A DNA stretch of 64,000 bases from Virgibacillus salexigens (GCF_014905415.1 NZ_BNEO01000004.1:1-64000), one strand, 5' to 3'; positions 27,093-36,541 are shown, counted from the stretch's first letter. Made by a program: numbers and translations. Notes: generated by a model not told the origin, from the letters alone.

Positions 27093-28553
27093 TTGAAAGT
27101 AGCACAATGGAAACAGGAATGGTTTGGCAATGTCAAGGGTGATGTTTTAGCAGGAATTGTCGTAGCTTTAGCATTGATTCCTGAGGCAATTGCTTTCTCC
27201 ATTATCGCTGGTGTAGATCCGATGGTCGGTTTATATGCATCGTTCTGCATTGCAGTCGTAATTGCTTTTGTCGGAGGGCGACCGGGAATGATCTCTGCGG
27301 CAACAGGAGCAATGGCATTACTCATGGTTGATTTAGTTGCCGAGCATGGGTTGCAGTATTTATTCGCGGCAACTATTCTTACTGGTATGATTCAAATTAT
27401 ATTTGGTATCTGTAAGTTAGCAAAAGCAATGAAATTCGTACCACGTTCGGTGATGGTCGGTTTCGTTAATGCATTAGCTATCTTAATATTCACGGCCCAA
27501 CTTCCTCATTTTAAAGGAGAAGGATGGATAATGTATGCATTGGTTGGATTAACACTTGCAATTATTTATCTCTTACCACGCATTACTACAGCAGTTCCAT
27601 CCGCATTAGTAGCAATTGTAGTGGTTACAGCAATTGTAGTCTTAGGGGATATTCAAGTTGGAACAGTCGGAGATATGGGGGCTTTAACACAGCAGCTTCC
27701 AGTATTTTTACTCCCATCTATCCCATTTACTTGGGAAACATTGATGATTATCTTTCCTTATGCTTTCGCATTAGCCATTGTAGGTTTGTTAGAATCGCTA
27801 TTAACCTCAAATATTGTGGATGATATGACGGATACGGAAAGTAATAAACATCGTGAAAGTAGAGGCCAAGGAATTGGGAATATCATTGCTGGTTGTTTCG
27901 GAGGAATGGCAGGATGTGCCATGATAGGTCAATCTGTGATCAATGTGAAGTCAGGTGGAAGAGGAAGATTATCAACACTAGTAGCCGGTATTTTCTTGAT
28001 GTTTTTAATTATTGTATTAGGTGGCTTAGTTGTACAGATTCCCATGGCAGCATTAGTGGGTGTTATGATTATGGTATCTATAGGTACATTTGATTGGTCC
28101 TCGATTAGAAATATAAATAGACTGCCGCGTACGGATGCAGCTGTCATGCTGGTTACAGTAGCTGTTGTGGTTTATACACATGACCTATCCAAAGGCGTAT
28201 TTGCCGGAGTGCTATTAAGTGCGATTTTCTTTGCGGCAAAAATTTCACGAGTGAAAGTAACCAATGAGCTTGTAAATCAGGGACAAAAACGAATTTACTA
28301 TTTAGAAGGTCAATTATTCTTTGCATCCATCAGTGATCTGCCAGTTAACTTTTACTTTATGGATCAAGTTACGGAGGTAGAAATAAACCTTGAAAAAGCC
28401 CATCTCTGGGATGACTCTGCTATTGGGGCATTAGATAAAATTGAGATGAAATTCGAGCAGAATCAAATTGCTGTTTCATATTCTGGGTTGAACGCTGATA
28501 GTCAACAGCTTATGCAACGAATTGGTGGTATTTCCAAAGCCTCTGGTCATTAA
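27093..28553 (+). CDS. SulP-family anion permease with STAS domain
   Basis: A 486-residue transporter: about 11-12 helices over residues 15-385 with SulP signatures ([68 protein letters not shown]) and a C-terminal STAS domain about 395-486 ([35 protein letters not shown]). SulP carriers move sulfate or bicarbonate. TTG 27093 has GAGG upstream. An extended -10 (TGGTATGAT, 27017-27025) lies ahead. A UspA gene follows 56 bp downstream. Confidence 0.9.
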   Translation: MKVAQWKQEWFGNVKGDVLAGIVVALALIPEAIAFSIIAGVDPMVGLYASFCIAVVIAFVGGRPGMISAATGAMALLMVDLVAEHGLQYLFAATILTGMIQIIFGICKLAKAMKFVPRSVMVGFVNALAILIFTAQLPHFKGEGWIMYALVGLTLAIIYLLPRITTAVPSALVAIVVVTAIVVLGDIQVGTVGDMGALTQQLPVFLLPSIPFTWETLMIIFPYAFALAIVGLLESLLTSNIVDDMTDTESNKHRESRGQGIGNIIAGCFGGMAGCAMIGQSVINVKSGGRGRLSTLVAGIFLMFLIIVLGGLVVQIPMAALVGVMIMVSIGTFDWSSIRNINRLPRTDAAVMLVTVAVVVYTHDLSKGVFAGVLLSAIFFAAKISRVKVTNELVNQGQKRIYYLEGQLFFASISDLPVNFYFMDQVTEVEINLEKAHLWDDSAIGALDKIEMKFEQNQIAVSYSGLNADSQQLMQRIGGISKASGH

Positions 28554-28609
28554 TATGATAGGATTAGGATAAGAACTATTTTTCTAGAGTTATCAAAGAG
28601 GTGAGGCTA

Positions 28610-29026
28610 TTGTTCCAACAAATTTTATTAGCAACCGATGGTTCGGAGCATTCTATTCGTTCAACGAAACAAGCAATTGAACTTGCCAAAAAGTTTTCTG
28701 GGACAATTGAACTGATTTATGTAATAGATGGCCAAACAGCGAAATCAGATGTTTTACATGCAGCGGATAAATTTGAGGTAGAACAAAAAAGATTAGAAAA
28801 GTTAAAAGCGGTTGAAGATATCGTAAGAACGGCAGGGATTAAGTACAAAATAACTATTTTACATGGAGAACCTGGACCAACAATTGTAGCTTATGCTAAT
28901 GAACAAGCCTTCGATTGTGTTGTTATTGGTAGCCGCGGATTAAATAACCTACAGACATTTATTTTAGGAAGTGTTAGCCATAAGGTAGCTAAGCGAGTAA
29001 ATTGTCCGGTTCTAATTGTAAAATAA
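28610..29026 (+). CDS. Universal stress protein, UspA family
   Basis: A 138-residue protein with the Usp fold: ILLATDGSEHSIRSTKQAIE at the N-terminus and the ATP-binding G-2X-G-9X-G-S motif in GSRGLNNLQTFILGSVSHKV (about 112-131). It should bind ATP and act in stress physiology in the cytoplasm. TTG 28610 follows AGAGGTGAGG and gives the usual Usp start; GTG 28601 would overlap the ribosome site. It sits behind sulP, a common pairing, so they are probably one operon. Confidence 0.9.
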   Translation: MFQQILLATDGSEHSIRSTKQAIELAKKFSGTIELIYVIDGQTAKSDVLHAADKFEVEQKRLEKLKAVEDIVRTAGIKYKITILHGEPGPTIVAYANEQAFDCVVIGSRGLNNLQTFILGSVSHKVAKRVNCPVLIVK

Positions 29027-29030
29027 AGCT

Positions 29031-29067
29031 AGAAGGATGCCTGATTAAAGGCATCCTTCTCTTTGTG
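29031..29067 (+). terminator. Terminator of sulP-usp
   Basis: AGAAGGATGCCT (29031-29042) pairs perfectly with AGGCATCCTTCT (29049-29060), then CTTTG. The opposite strand lacks a T run. Confidence 0.85.
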
Positions 29068-29085
29068 TGTAATAAAGGCAATGTG

Positions 29086-30204
29086 CTAGTAAATTGCTCC
29101 ATTAATATCATAGTTGTCTAAATCAATCTCATGCTCTTGATCTGTTGCCATTTTTGCTAATTGTGATCCTATATATGGACCCATCGTAAGACCAGTAGAT
29201 CCTAAACCATTCGTTAAATAAAGTCCTTTAAACTTAGGTATTGGACCGATAACTGGAAGGAAATTTGGCGTTACCGGGCGAAAACCTACCCTCGCTTCCA
29301 CTATCGTACTGTCAGAAATGCCAGGAGCATATTCCATTGCTTTTGATAATATTTCATGAAGTCCCCCAGCAGTGATACGTGGATCGAACCCTACATTATG
29401 TTCATGGGTAGCACCCAGAACAATTCGATTGTCTGGAAAGCTAAGCATGTATTGATTATTAGGTGGTTTAACAACTGGCCATGTAGCTGTTTCTTCATAT
29501 GGATGAGCTACATGTAATATTTGTGCACGCTGTGCTTCGACTTGAAATTTGATCCCTAATGGTTTCAATAGTTCAGGCATCCAAGCGCCAGTAGCGGCAA
29601 TAACTGAATCAGCAGGTAATTTTTGATTATCTACGATCGCTCCAATCACCTTATGTCCAGCAACGTTTAATTCGGCACTTCCATTGATAAAAACAGCACC
29701 ATGTTTTTGTGCACCGTTTAATAAAGCATCTCGCAGTTTTTGGCCATTTACACGAGCAGCACCACTTACGTAAACAGAGCTATAGTTGTTATCCAATAAT
29801 TTGAATTTACGCTTTGTTTGTTCAGGATCTAGTATTTCAATATGTCCTATTTCTGGTGCGTCTATTTTTCTTTTTTCTGCTCTTTCTTTCATAGCAATCA
29901 ATTTCTGTTCATCTTTATGAAGATGAAGTGCACCCACTTGATCATATCCTATGTCACCTTCACCATCTTTGGCAAGAGCATCTACAAGGCTTGGATAGAT
30001 GCAAGCCCCTGCTTTTACAAGCTGATACCAAGCCTTATTTCTGCGTTGAGACAACCACGGGCAAACAATACCAGCCGCAGCATCTGTAGCTTGGCCATTA
30101 TCTGAACGATCGATAATAGTGACTTCATGGTTGGCTTTAGCAAGGTAGTAGGCAGCAGAAGCTCCAGCTATACCTCCACCTACTACAATGATCTTCTTTT
30201 TCAT
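29086..30204 (-). CDS. FAD-dependent amino acid oxidase (DadA/ThiO type)
   Basis: A 372-residue flavoenzyme of the DAO family: Rossmann motif IIVVGGGIAGASAAYYLAK at the N-terminus, ATDAAAGIVCPWLS, a substrate domain, and the C-terminal FAD segment RVGFRPVTPNFLPVIGPIP with GLYLTNGLGSTGLTMGP. It would oxidise a D-amino acid or glycine to the 2-oxoacid; length fits glycine oxidase and DadA alike. The start directly abuts the stop of the upstream DinB gene (TAAATG), implying translational coupling. Confidence 0.88.
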   Translation of the reverse strand: MKKKIIVVGGGIAGASAAYYLAKANHEVTIIDRSDNGQATDAAAGIVCPWLSQRRNKAWYQLVKAGACIYPSLVDALAKDGEGDIGYDQVGALHLHKDEQKLIAMKERAEKRKIDAPEIGHIEILDPEQTKRKFKLLDNNYSSVYVSGAARVNGQKLRDALLNGAQKHGAVFINGSAELNVAGHKVIGAIVDNQKLPADSVIAATGAWMPELLKPLGIKFQVEAQRAQILHVAHPYEETATWPVVKPPNNQYMLSFPDNRIVLGATHEHNVGFDPRITAGGLHEILSKAMEYAPGISDSTIVEARVGFRPVTPNFLPVIGPIPKFKGLYLTNGLGSTGLTMGPYIGSQLAKMATDQEHEIDLDNYDINGAIY

Positions 30205-30657
30205 TTATTTGTTTTCTACTATACGCTTTATTGCTTTAATTTGGCCAAGATGTTCTGCTTCGTGATGAATAATCATTGCATAAATATCACCATATGTTTT
30301 GAAGTTACCAAACGGTAATGTATAGGGTAAATCTTTTGCAAGGAATTCCTCTGTCAATTCTTCAATACGTGGTGCTTGTGTTTCCAAATCTTTAATCAGA
30401 TTCGCTAGGCTAGGTACGCTCTCAGGCCAATCGGCCGGTTTCGTACCAGTCGCAAATAAGTCATTATAGTATTCTGGCAGCTGATTGGTTTGTTTTGGAA
30501 AGCCGAATAATAGACTTTCTGCGGTTACAAGAATATGGCCGATATGCCAATGAATGTTGTTATTAAATTCTTTTGGCTGCACATCAATCACTTTAGTGTC
30601 TAAGTTCTTAATAAATGAAAGTAAACTTCCCCGTGTAAATGAAAATTGATTAATCAT
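30205..30657 (-). CDS. DinB-family protein
   Basis: A 150-residue four-helix-bundle protein. The metal-binding histidines of the DinB/YfiT superfamily are visible: HWHIGHIL (about residues 37-44) and IIHHEAEHLGQI (about 129-140). Members are thiol-dependent enzymes or uncharacterised. It is the first gene of a two-gene minus-strand unit with the FAD oxidase, which begins directly after its stop. GGAGGCGAAGTTAA lies before the start. Confidence 0.88.
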   Translation of the reverse strand: MINQFSFTRGSLLSFIKNLDTKVIDVQPKEFNNNIHWHIGHILVTAESLLFGFPKQTNQLPEYYNDLFATGTKPADWPESVPSLANLIKDLETQAPRIEELTEEFLAKDLPYTLPFGNFKTYGDIYAMIIHHEAEHLGQIKAIKRIVENK

Positions 30658-30851
30658 TTAACTTCGCCTCCAATTCAAAAATAACTCTATCTATCATGAT
30701 AAAAATAATTACGGAAAAAGTAAACTATTTGAAGGGTTTACAAGAAGAATCAAGAATTAATTATCAAGAGGACTAGCGAGGAATGGGAATGAACAAATCA
30801 TATAGCTCGCTATTTTATGTCTTCCTGAAAATACAATGGTGGAGGATAATA

Positions 30852-31071
30852 ATGGAAAATAAATGCAGCAGAATTGGAATAATAATGTCTATAAGATTAT
30901 GGTTTTTATGAGGATCAAGCAATACCAGAAATAACTGAAACGTCCATAAAGGGATATTTTATGATTAATCTTCAAGATCGTCGAGACTATCCATTAAATC
31001 CAGAGTTACATGTGGTAAATATTAGTACTGAGCAAGCAATTGAACTTACGTATCAAAAACATAAGCTTTAA
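30852..31071 (+). pseudogene. Frameshifted hypothetical gene
   Basis: ATG 30852 follows GGAGGATAAT but the frame ends early. Coding-like sequence continues in other frames: MQQNWNNNVYKI, then from about 30890 DYGFYEDQAIPEITETSIKG and NPELHVVNISTEQAIELTYQ, to TAA at 31071. The parts read as one protein of about 70 residues with two indels. The family is not recognised. Confidence 0.4.
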
Positions 31072-31143
31072 CTAATGGAATGCTATCATAATCGACGTAT
31101 CTAGATCTTTTGAACAGTTGTTCAAAATAAAGGGAGTTTTAAT

Positions 31144-31725
31144 ATGAAGCGGAAAAAGACAAAGAGAAGCTGGGGGTGGTTTGGCTGGACAATATTGAGT
31201 GTTGTGTTAGTCACCATTATTGGTTCAACTGTGTTTTTCTTTACCATCTTTCAATTCAATATCTCCTCTCTATTTCAGGAAAGCGAGGCAGCCAATAATT
31301 CGGAAGTGAATGAAGAAAATTCACAGCAAAATAATGATGAAACATCTAAAAATATTGAGCATGTACAAGAAACTGTAGGAAAACAACATCAGGTAATTGG
31401 TACATTTATTTCTGAGACACATGCATTTTATAATGAGACGACAGGTTATGGTGGTATAAATAATTTGGATTGGGATGAACAACAATCAAAAGCAAAAACG
31501 ATACAATCCCAAATCCATTTGCAATTAAGGGACGTGAAAAATGAATCACTAAAGAATGATTTGGAGAAGGTGAATGTTTTTGCAAAACGTGTCGTCAAAG
31601 ACCAATCAGTCGAAGCTGTTCAGAGTCTACATCGATATTTTCATGATTTAGACATCGCTTTAAATGAATACAACGGGTATGACAAAATTTGGAATGTCAC
31701 CGAAACATTAGCAGAAACAGACTAA
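31144..31725 (+). CDS. Hypothetical membrane-anchored protein
   Basis: 193 residues: a strongly basic N-terminus (KRKKTKRSWGW), one membrane helix (about 14-40), a Glu/Asn/Gln-rich linker (about 45-75), then an extracytoplasmic helical domain (about 78-190; EHVQETVGKQHQVIGTFI, SKAKTIQSQIHLQLRDVK, AVQSLHRYFHDLDIALNEYN). A type II, outward-facing protein with no cysteines. No family was recognised. Start ATG 31144 follows AAAGGGAG. It is 73 bp ahead of ppaC with no clear terminator between. Confidence 0.72.
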   Translation: MKRKKTKRSWGWFGWTILSVVLVTIIGSTVFFFTIFQFNISSLFQESEAANNSEVNEENSQQNNDETSKNIEHVQETVGKQHQVIGTFISETHAFYNETTGYGGINNLDWDEQQSKAKTIQSQIHLQLRDVKNESLKNDLEKVNVFAKRVVKDQSVEAVQSLHRYFHDLDIALNEYNGYDKIWNVTETLAETD

Positions 31726-31798
31726 ATAAAACGCTATTCAATTTCCTTGAATTTTGATAAGCTATTATTGGTAGAAGCTTAATAGAAGGAGAATGATC

Positions 31799-32731
31799 AT
31801 GGGAAAAACGTTAATTTTTGGCCATAAAAATCCAGACACTGATACAATCTGTTCGGCGTTAGCTTATGCTGATTTAAAGAATAAACTTGGAGTTCCGGCA
31901 GAGCCAGCAAGATTAGGTTCCGTTAATAAGGAAACCCAATTTGCATTAGATTATTTTAAAACGGAAGCTCCACAACGCATTGAAACAGTGGACAATGATG
32001 TAAGCGAAGTTATACTTGTCGATCACAATGAATTCCAACAAAGTGTAGATAATATTAAGGATGTACGTATTGCAGAAGTAGTTGATCATCATCGAATTTC
32101 CAATTTTGAAACAAGTGAACCACTTTATTTTCGTGCAGAACCAGTAGGTTGTACAGCCACTATTCTAAATAAAATGTATAAAGAAAATAAAATAGAGGTC
32201 ACAAAAGATATTGCTGGTCTTTTAGTTTCAGCAATTATTTCCGATTCATTATTACTCAAATCACCAACATGTACAAAAGAAGATGTAGATGCTGCTTATG
32301 AATTAGCTGAAATTGCTGGCATCAACCTTGAAGCGTACGGTTTAGAAATGCTTCAAGCTGGTGCAGACTTAAGTGATAAATCTGTAGCCGAATTACTTAC
32401 GATGGATGCAAAAGAATTTTCTATGGAGGATGCAAAAGTAGAAATTGCTCAAGTCAACGCGGTGGATACGGCGAAGATTTATGCGCTTCAAGATGAGATT
32501 AATCCAGAAATAGAAAAAATCATAAACGAAAAAAATCTTGATTTATTCTTGTTTGTTGTAACAGATATTCTAAATAATGATTCAGAAGTGTTGGCACTTG
32601 GAAATGGCAAAGCGAAAGTGGAAGAAGCATTTCATGTTCGTTTAGATAATAACAATCGTGCCTTGCTTAAAGGTGTTGTCTCACGTAAAAAACAAATTGT
32701 TACTGCTTTAACAGATGCATTCACAAAATAG
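31799..32731 (+). CDS. ppaC: Manganese-dependent inorganic pyrophosphatase
   Basis: A 310-residue family II pyrophosphatase of the DHH superfamily: [20 protein letters not shown] (residues 6-25), [19 protein letters not shown] (DHH), and the C-terminal DHHA2 domain with VVSRKKQIV. It hydrolyses pyrophosphate to phosphate in the cytoplasm with Mn2+. ATG 31799 is seven bases after GGAG; ATG 31793 would sit on the ribosome site. Confidence 0.96.
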   Translation: MGKTLIFGHKNPDTDTICSALAYADLKNKLGVPAEPARLGSVNKETQFALDYFKTEAPQRIETVDNDVSEVILVDHNEFQQSVDNIKDVRIAEVVDHHRISNFETSEPLYFRAEPVGCTATILNKMYKENKIEVTKDIAGLLVSAIISDSLLLKSPTCTKEDVDAAYELAEIAGINLEAYGLEMLQAGADLSDKSVAELLTMDAKEFSMEDAKVEIAQVNAVDTAKIYALQDEINPEIEKIINEKNLDLFLFVVTDILNNDSEVLALGNGKAKVEEAFHVRLDNNNRALLKGVVSRKKQIVTALTDAFTK

Positions 32732-32742
32732 AATGTTTTTCG

Positions 32743-32779
32743 TAAAAAGTGAGAGCTTTTAGGCATTCGACTTTTTTAC
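32743..32779 (+). terminator. Possible terminator of ppaC
   Basis: GTAAAAAGT (32742-32750) pairs with ACTTTTTTAC (32770-32779) across a 19-base loop. It is AT-rich, so weak. Confidence 0.45.
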
Positions 32780-32982
32780 TGTGCTAAGCGACGGGTTACT
32801 TCAGCTAACTAAACATAGTAATATTTTGGCTTTCTGCGCTCTATTTAGCTGTTGTAGGATGGAATTCACTGATTTTATTTATCCCATACATTTATGATTA
32901 AGCGACAAGTCAAATGTTCGGTCGATGAATAAATGAGAATACTACCTCAAATGCTATGTAGTGTGAAAGGAGGAAGTTATCC

Positions 32983-33135
32983 ATGGGAGGTAAGCCAAAA
33001 GGACCGAAGCAGCAAGAGCATCCTAATTTGCCACAAAGCCCCAAACAGCCATATGGTGAACCATTAAGTGGTTCTAAGAAAGTAAAGAATGCAAATCACT
33101 CGAGACAAAAGCATAACCCGCATCATGGTCTTTAG
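32983..33135 (+). CDS. sspP: Small acid-soluble spore protein P
   Basis: A 50-residue basic protein ending EPLSGSKKVKNANHSRQKHN and PHHGL, which matches the C-terminal half of B. subtilis SspP closely. It is packed in the spore core. AAGGAGG lies upstream of ATG 32983 and a strong terminator follows. A forespore (sigma-G) promoter is expected; AATACTA near 32938 resembles its -10 but the -35 is unclear. Confidence 0.85.
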   Translation: MGGKPKGPKQQEHPNLPQSPKQPYGEPLSGSKKVKNANHSRQKHNPHHGL

Positions 33136-33139
33136 TATC

Positions 33140-33172
33140 AAGGTATCCTGTTTTAGGATACCTTGTTTCTTT
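33140..33172 (+). terminator. Terminator of sspP
   Basis: AAGGTATCCT (33140-33149) pairs perfectly with AGGATACCTT (33155-33164) and a T-rich tract follows. Confidence 0.9.
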
Positions 33173-33242
33173 TATATCATTCTCATTGTAATTACATATA
33201 TAAATTAATTCATGTATAGGATGGAACAGGGGGATGATCTAG

Positions 33243-33626
33243 TTGTGGAAGGATTTTAAAGAATTTGCATTTAAGGGTAATGTAATTGATTTAGCTATAG
33301 CGGTGGTGATTGGCGCGGCATTTAGTGGTATCGTTTCATCCCTAGTGGATAATATCATTACTCCATTGATTGAAATCCTCTTAAATGGGATGGACTTTAC
33401 CGATTTAACTTATACGATTGGAAATGCAGAGATTTTATATGGCATGTTTATTCAGTCTGTTGTAGATTTCTTTATTATTGCTTTGTCTATTTTTTTCATT
33501 ATCCGCTTGTTTATGGCATTTAAACGCAAAAAAGAGGTAGAGGTGATTAAGTTATCATCAAAAGCAAACCCTCAAGAAAAACTGCTTAAGGAAATTAGAG
33601 ATATATTGAAAGAAAAAAATAAATAA
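33243..33626 (+). CDS. mscL: Large-conductance mechanosensitive channel
   Basis: A 127-residue MscL: WKDFKEFAFKGNVIDLAIAV at the N-terminus, first pore helix VIGAAFSGIVSSLVDNIITP, second helix about 66-90 (FIIALSIFFIIRLFM), and a charged C-terminal helix (PQEKLLKEIRDILKEKNK). It opens under membrane tension to release osmolytes, as expected in a halotolerant bacterium. TTG 33243 follows AGGGGGATGATC. Confidence 0.95.
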   Translation: MWKDFKEFAFKGNVIDLAIAVVIGAAFSGIVSSLVDNIITPLIEILLNGMDFTDLTYTIGNAEILYGMFIQSVVDFFIIALSIFFIIRLFMAFKRKKEVEVIKLSSKANPQEKLLKEIRDILKEKNK

Positions 33627-33639
33627 AAGGAGGTAAGAT

Positions 33640-34027
33640 ATGGAAATTAGAGCTTATGGGCCAATTTCGAGAAAAGTTGGCTAAGGTTGCAGGGTTCTTT
33701 TTTCGAAACTACTTATTTTGATCATGCTTTACATCAAAAAGAGACATACAAAAATCCGGAAATTGAATGTGAGTTATGCTTATAGATGAGCAAGTAGTGG
33801 GGATTATTGATGTTGAATATGAGTTAGCATGAAATAAATGGGTTTAACCATGTATTCTCTTATTTATAAGTTACATGGAGGGAGAAACAGAATTAGGAGC
33901 CATTACAACCAGTTCAAGCTTGGGCACACTGCACAAGAAAGGACGTGTCAACTATACATTCTACTTTCAATCGTTACCTAAATGTAGCAATTTTGAAAAG
34001 CGTTTAAATGAAACCGTGACGAATTAA
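33640..34027 (+). pseudogene. Decayed GNAT acetyltransferase
   Basis: ATG 33640, with AAAAGGAGG upstream, starts MEIRAYGPISRKVG then stops. Family-like pieces follow in other frames: FETTYFDHALHQKETYKNPE, LIDEQVVGIIDVEYE, and, after a gap where the acetyl-CoA core should be, ETELGAITTSSSLGT, ending KRLNETVTN at 34027. The acetyl-CoA motif region is missing (the span is too short by roughly 200 bp) and several frameshifts are needed. Clearly non-functional. Confidence 0.6.
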
Positions 34028-34063
34028 CATTAGCAATAAATAAGCATAAAGGGAGGCGTGTCG

Positions 34064-34414
34064 ATGCAACCGAAAACAATCATTCGTATAGAAGGCGTAG
34101 CGGTTTTGTTAATAAGTATCTATGTTTATGCAGCATATGAATTTAATTGGCTATTATTTGGATTATTCTTGTTTGCTCCAGATCTCTCCATGGTTGGTTA
34201 TCTAAAAAGTAAGCAAACGGGAGCCTGGGTGTATAACATCTTTCATACCTATGCACTGCCTATTATTATTGTGATGCTTGGCTTTATCTTTGTTCATACA
34301 TGGTTTCTTAAAATTGCGCTCATCTGGTTTGCGCATATTGGAATGGACCGAATGTTTGGGTTTGGTTTAAAATACAAGACTGCATTTAAAGATACACATA
34401 TACAACGAGTTTAG
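34064..34414 (+). CDS. DUF4260 family membrane protein
   Basis: A 116-residue protein with four hydrophobic helices. The DUF4260 pattern is visible: RIEGVAVLLISIYVYAAY, FAPDLSMVGYLKSKQTGAWV, YNIFHTYALPII and the C-terminal FAHIGMDRMFGFGLKY. The function is unknown. The frame opens at GTG 34058, but ATG 34064 is spaced properly from GGGAGG. Confidence 0.88.
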   Translation: MQPKTIIRIEGVAVLLISIYVYAAYEFNWLLFGLFLFAPDLSMVGYLKSKQTGAWVYNIFHTYALPIIIVMLGFIFVHTWFLKIALIWFAHIGMDRMFGFGLKYKTAFKDTHIQRV

Positions 34415-34496
34415 TGGCTTATTGAGATTGTTAGCTTTGCAGTTATATGATGATGAAAACCATGAAAATAATTTCTCCTGACTGGGTAATTGTCTT

Positions 34497-34526
34497 ATAC
34501 AAATCGTAGTTACTTGCCATACGTTA
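34497..34526 (+). promoter_or_regulatory. Sigma-K-type promoter of cotD
   Basis: AC at 34499-34500, a 17-base gap, then CATACGTTA (34518-34526) fits the sigma-K pattern of AC and CATANNNTA. It lies about 40 bp before cotD, a known late mother-cell gene in B. subtilis. Confidence 0.6.
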
Positions 34527-34563
34527 TTAGTGTAGTAAATACAGGAAAGGGGAGTCTTTATTC

Positions 34564-34950
34564 ATGAGACGTCATCATCATGGGAACTGTGGTTGCCCAA
34601 AACAAGTCGTTCATCCAACTAAATATAATAATGTACAACAATGCTCAGAAGATGTAGTAGAACATGTTCATCCGTCGCACACAACCGTTCACAATCATCA
34701 CACAACAGTTAACAAACACGTATTTCCACATTCAACTTCCGTACAAAATACGAGTGACAATGTAGATGTTTATGGAGGATCATATAACGTACCTTCTCAA
34801 GTAGGAGGAGCAATGGATCCGGGTTATGGGAATGGAAACGGTAACGGAAATGGGCAAGTTGGGGGAGCAATGTACCCAGGTATGGGCCAAGGAATGGGTC
34901 ATGGGTGCCACAAGCCTAAACATTGGAAAAAACCACATAAATGGTGTTAA
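34564..34950 (+). CDS. cotD: Spore coat protein CotD-like
   Basis: A 128-residue His-rich, Cys-containing protein: MRRHHHGNCGCPKQVVHPTK at the start, VEHVHPSHTTVHNHHTTVNK (about residues 41-60) as in the CotD family, a low-complexity GNGNGNGNGQ tract, two QVGGAM-PG repeats (about 79-86 and 98-106) and a Lys/Trp/Cys end (HWKKPHKWC). It should be part of the inner spore coat. AAAGGGGAG precedes ATG, a sigma-K-like promoter lies ahead, and a terminator follows. Confidence 0.88.
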   Translation: MRRHHHGNCGCPKQVVHPTKYNNVQQCSEDVVEHVHPSHTTVHNHHTTVNKHVFPHSTSVQNTSDNVDVYGGSYNVPSQVGGAMDPGYGNGNGNGNGQVGGAMYPGMGQGMGHGCHKPKHWKKPHKWC

Positions 34951-34958
34951 CTTAATGT

Positions 34959-34990
34959 AAAAGGCTGGCATACGATATGCCAGCCTTTTA
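34959..34990 (+). terminator. Terminator of cotD
   Basis: AAAAGGCTGGCATA pairs with TATGCCAGCCTTTT around a three-base loop; very stable. Confidence 0.92.
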
Positions 34991-35009
34991 TTATAAGGAG
35001 GAGTGAGAT

Positions 35010-35564
35010 GTGAAGATTCTAACAGTAACTGGTTATAAACCAATGGAGATTAATATCTTTAAAGAGGATGATCCTAGGATTACATATATTAAAGCAGCTA
35101 TCACGAAACGACTCATTCCATTAATCGAAGAAGGATTAGAATGGATACTTATTTCAGGGCAAATGGGAATTGAGTTGTGGACTGCAGAAGTTGTACTTGA
35201 TTTGCAACAAGAATACAATGTGAAATTAGGAATTTTCCCTCCTTTTGAAAATCAAGAAAGTCGCTGGCCAGAGACAATTCAGGAAAAATATCAAATGATT
35301 ACAACAACAGCTGATTTTTATAAACCAATCTACAAAGGAGATTATCAGGGGGCTTTTCAGTTTAAGGCAAAGAATATGTGGTTAGCTGATAAAAGTGATG
35401 CATGCCTCTTATTAATGGATAGTGAGTATCCAGGAAGTACGCGCTTTTTCTATGAAATTGCAAAGCAGGTAATGGAAGAACAAGCTATTTTCATAATTAC
35501 CCCAGCGGATTTAGATGATGTTGTAGAGGAGATAAGAATGGCAGATCCGGATTATTGGGGGTAA
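35010..35564 (+). CDS. ypsA: YpsA, SLOG-fold protein (DUF1273)
   Basis: A 184-residue member of the YpsA family: VTGYKPMEINIF near the N-terminus, WILISGQMGIELWTAEVVLD (about 45-64), and LMDSEYPGSTRFFYEIAKQ (about 132-150). The family has a SLOG/Rossmann-like nucleotide-binding fold and affects cell division in Firmicutes. GTG 35010 follows AAGGAGGAG. In B. subtilis ypsA also lies beside cotD and is followed by gpsB; no gpsB is present here. Confidence 0.92.
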   Translation: MKILTVTGYKPMEINIFKEDDPRITYIKAAITKRLIPLIEEGLEWILISGQMGIELWTAEVVLDLQQEYNVKLGIFPPFENQESRWPETIQEKYQMITTTADFYKPIYKGDYQGAFQFKAKNMWLADKSDACLLLMDSEYPGSTRFFYEIAKQVMEEQAIFIITPADLDDVVEEIRMADPDYWG

Positions 35565-35700
35565 ATGTTATTCACAAATATCCCCCTAAAGTTCAACAAA
35601 AATAAAACGTAACAAAACCCCCTCCAGGTCCACCATATACAACCAATCTGCATGAAACGAAAGCAATTTCTTGATTTCGTTTTCTTTCAATCTGAACCGT

Positions 35701-35728
35701 CAATATTTTCTCCCTTTATGCATACAAT
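35701..35728 (+). promoter_or_regulatory. Sigma-E-type promoter of the SIMPL gene
   Basis: CAATATT (35701-35707), a 13-base spacer, then CATACAAT (35721-35728) fits the mother-cell sigma-E consensus of KMATATT and CATACAHT. It lies about 28 bp before the start at 35757. Confidence 0.55.
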
Positions 35729-35756
35729 TTACTAATTCATGAAAGGAGGAGTGCAG

Positions 35757-36428
35757 ATGCAATATACTTATCCTTACTATAGACAACCGTTCACTCCTAA
35801 TCAGGTTGAGTCAAATCGAAGAACGATGGAGGTTTATGGAGATGGTAAAGTTTCTGTAGAACCTAATGTCGTAACCATTCAATTAGCTGTTGTTACAGAA
35901 AATCAATCCCTACAAACAGCGCAGGAAGAAAATGCAATGCGAATGAATCAAGTTATTCAAGCGCTAAATAACGAGGGAGTACCTAAAGAAGTGATTCAAA
36001 CGGCAGCCTATACTATTTCTCCCAAGTATGAATATGAAGATGGAAAACAAATGGATCGTGGTTACCAAGTTACAAATGCTGTTCAAATTAGGGTGAAAGA
36101 TATTAGTAAGATTGGCAGGATAATTGATACAGCAGTGGATCAAGGTGTAAATCGGGTCTCTAATATTACGTTTACCATTGATCAGCCACAAGTATATTAT
36201 GAAGAAGCATTACGGTTTGCATTGGAAAATGGAGGCCAAAAAGCACAAACGATTGCTGATTCACTGCAACTTCAATTGGACCCAGTTCCAGTAAAGATTA
36301 TCGAGCAAACAGAAGCACCACCTGTAGCCTACAAAACATTTGCTGCATCAGCAGAGAGTTTTGCAACACCTATTGAACCAGGCCAGATCGAAATTGAAGC
36401 CTCAGTAGAGCTGCAATATCAGTATTAG
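35757..36428 (+). CDS. SIMPL domain protein (DUF541)
   Basis: A 223-residue protein with an N-terminal YTYPYYRQPF segment and a SIMPL domain (about 25-222): RTMEVYGDGKVSVEPNVVTI, SLQTAQEENAMRMNQVIQAL, GYQVTNAVQIRVKDISKIG, VSNITFTIDQPQVYYEEALR and a C-terminal IEIEASVELQYQY strand. No signal peptide is present, unlike many family members. The function is not established. ATG 35757 sits behind GGAGGAGTG. The sigma-E-like promoter suggests expression in the mother cell during sporulation. Confidence 0.85.
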   Translation: MQYTYPYYRQPFTPNQVESNRRTMEVYGDGKVSVEPNVVTIQLAVVTENQSLQTAQEENAMRMNQVIQALNNEGVPKEVIQTAAYTISPKYEYEDGKQMDRGYQVTNAVQIRVKDISKIGRIIDTAVDQGVNRVSNITFTIDQPQVYYEEALRFALENGGQKAQTIADSLQLQLDPVPVKIIEQTEAPPVAYKTFAASAESFATPIEPGQIEIEASVELQYQY

Positions 36429-36541
36429 TTTCGTACTTGACAACTTTTTGAACATCTCAAAAAAGCAGGTATTTAAAGAAAATTGGCGAATATAACATAT
36501 AAATAGGAAAATAATTAAAAATTGAAATGAGTGGTGAATGG

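Noticed and set aside
31793-31798. Earlier ATG of ppaC
   Set aside because: It overlaps the GGAG ribosome site; ATG 31799 has proper spacing and the family start [12 protein letters not shown].
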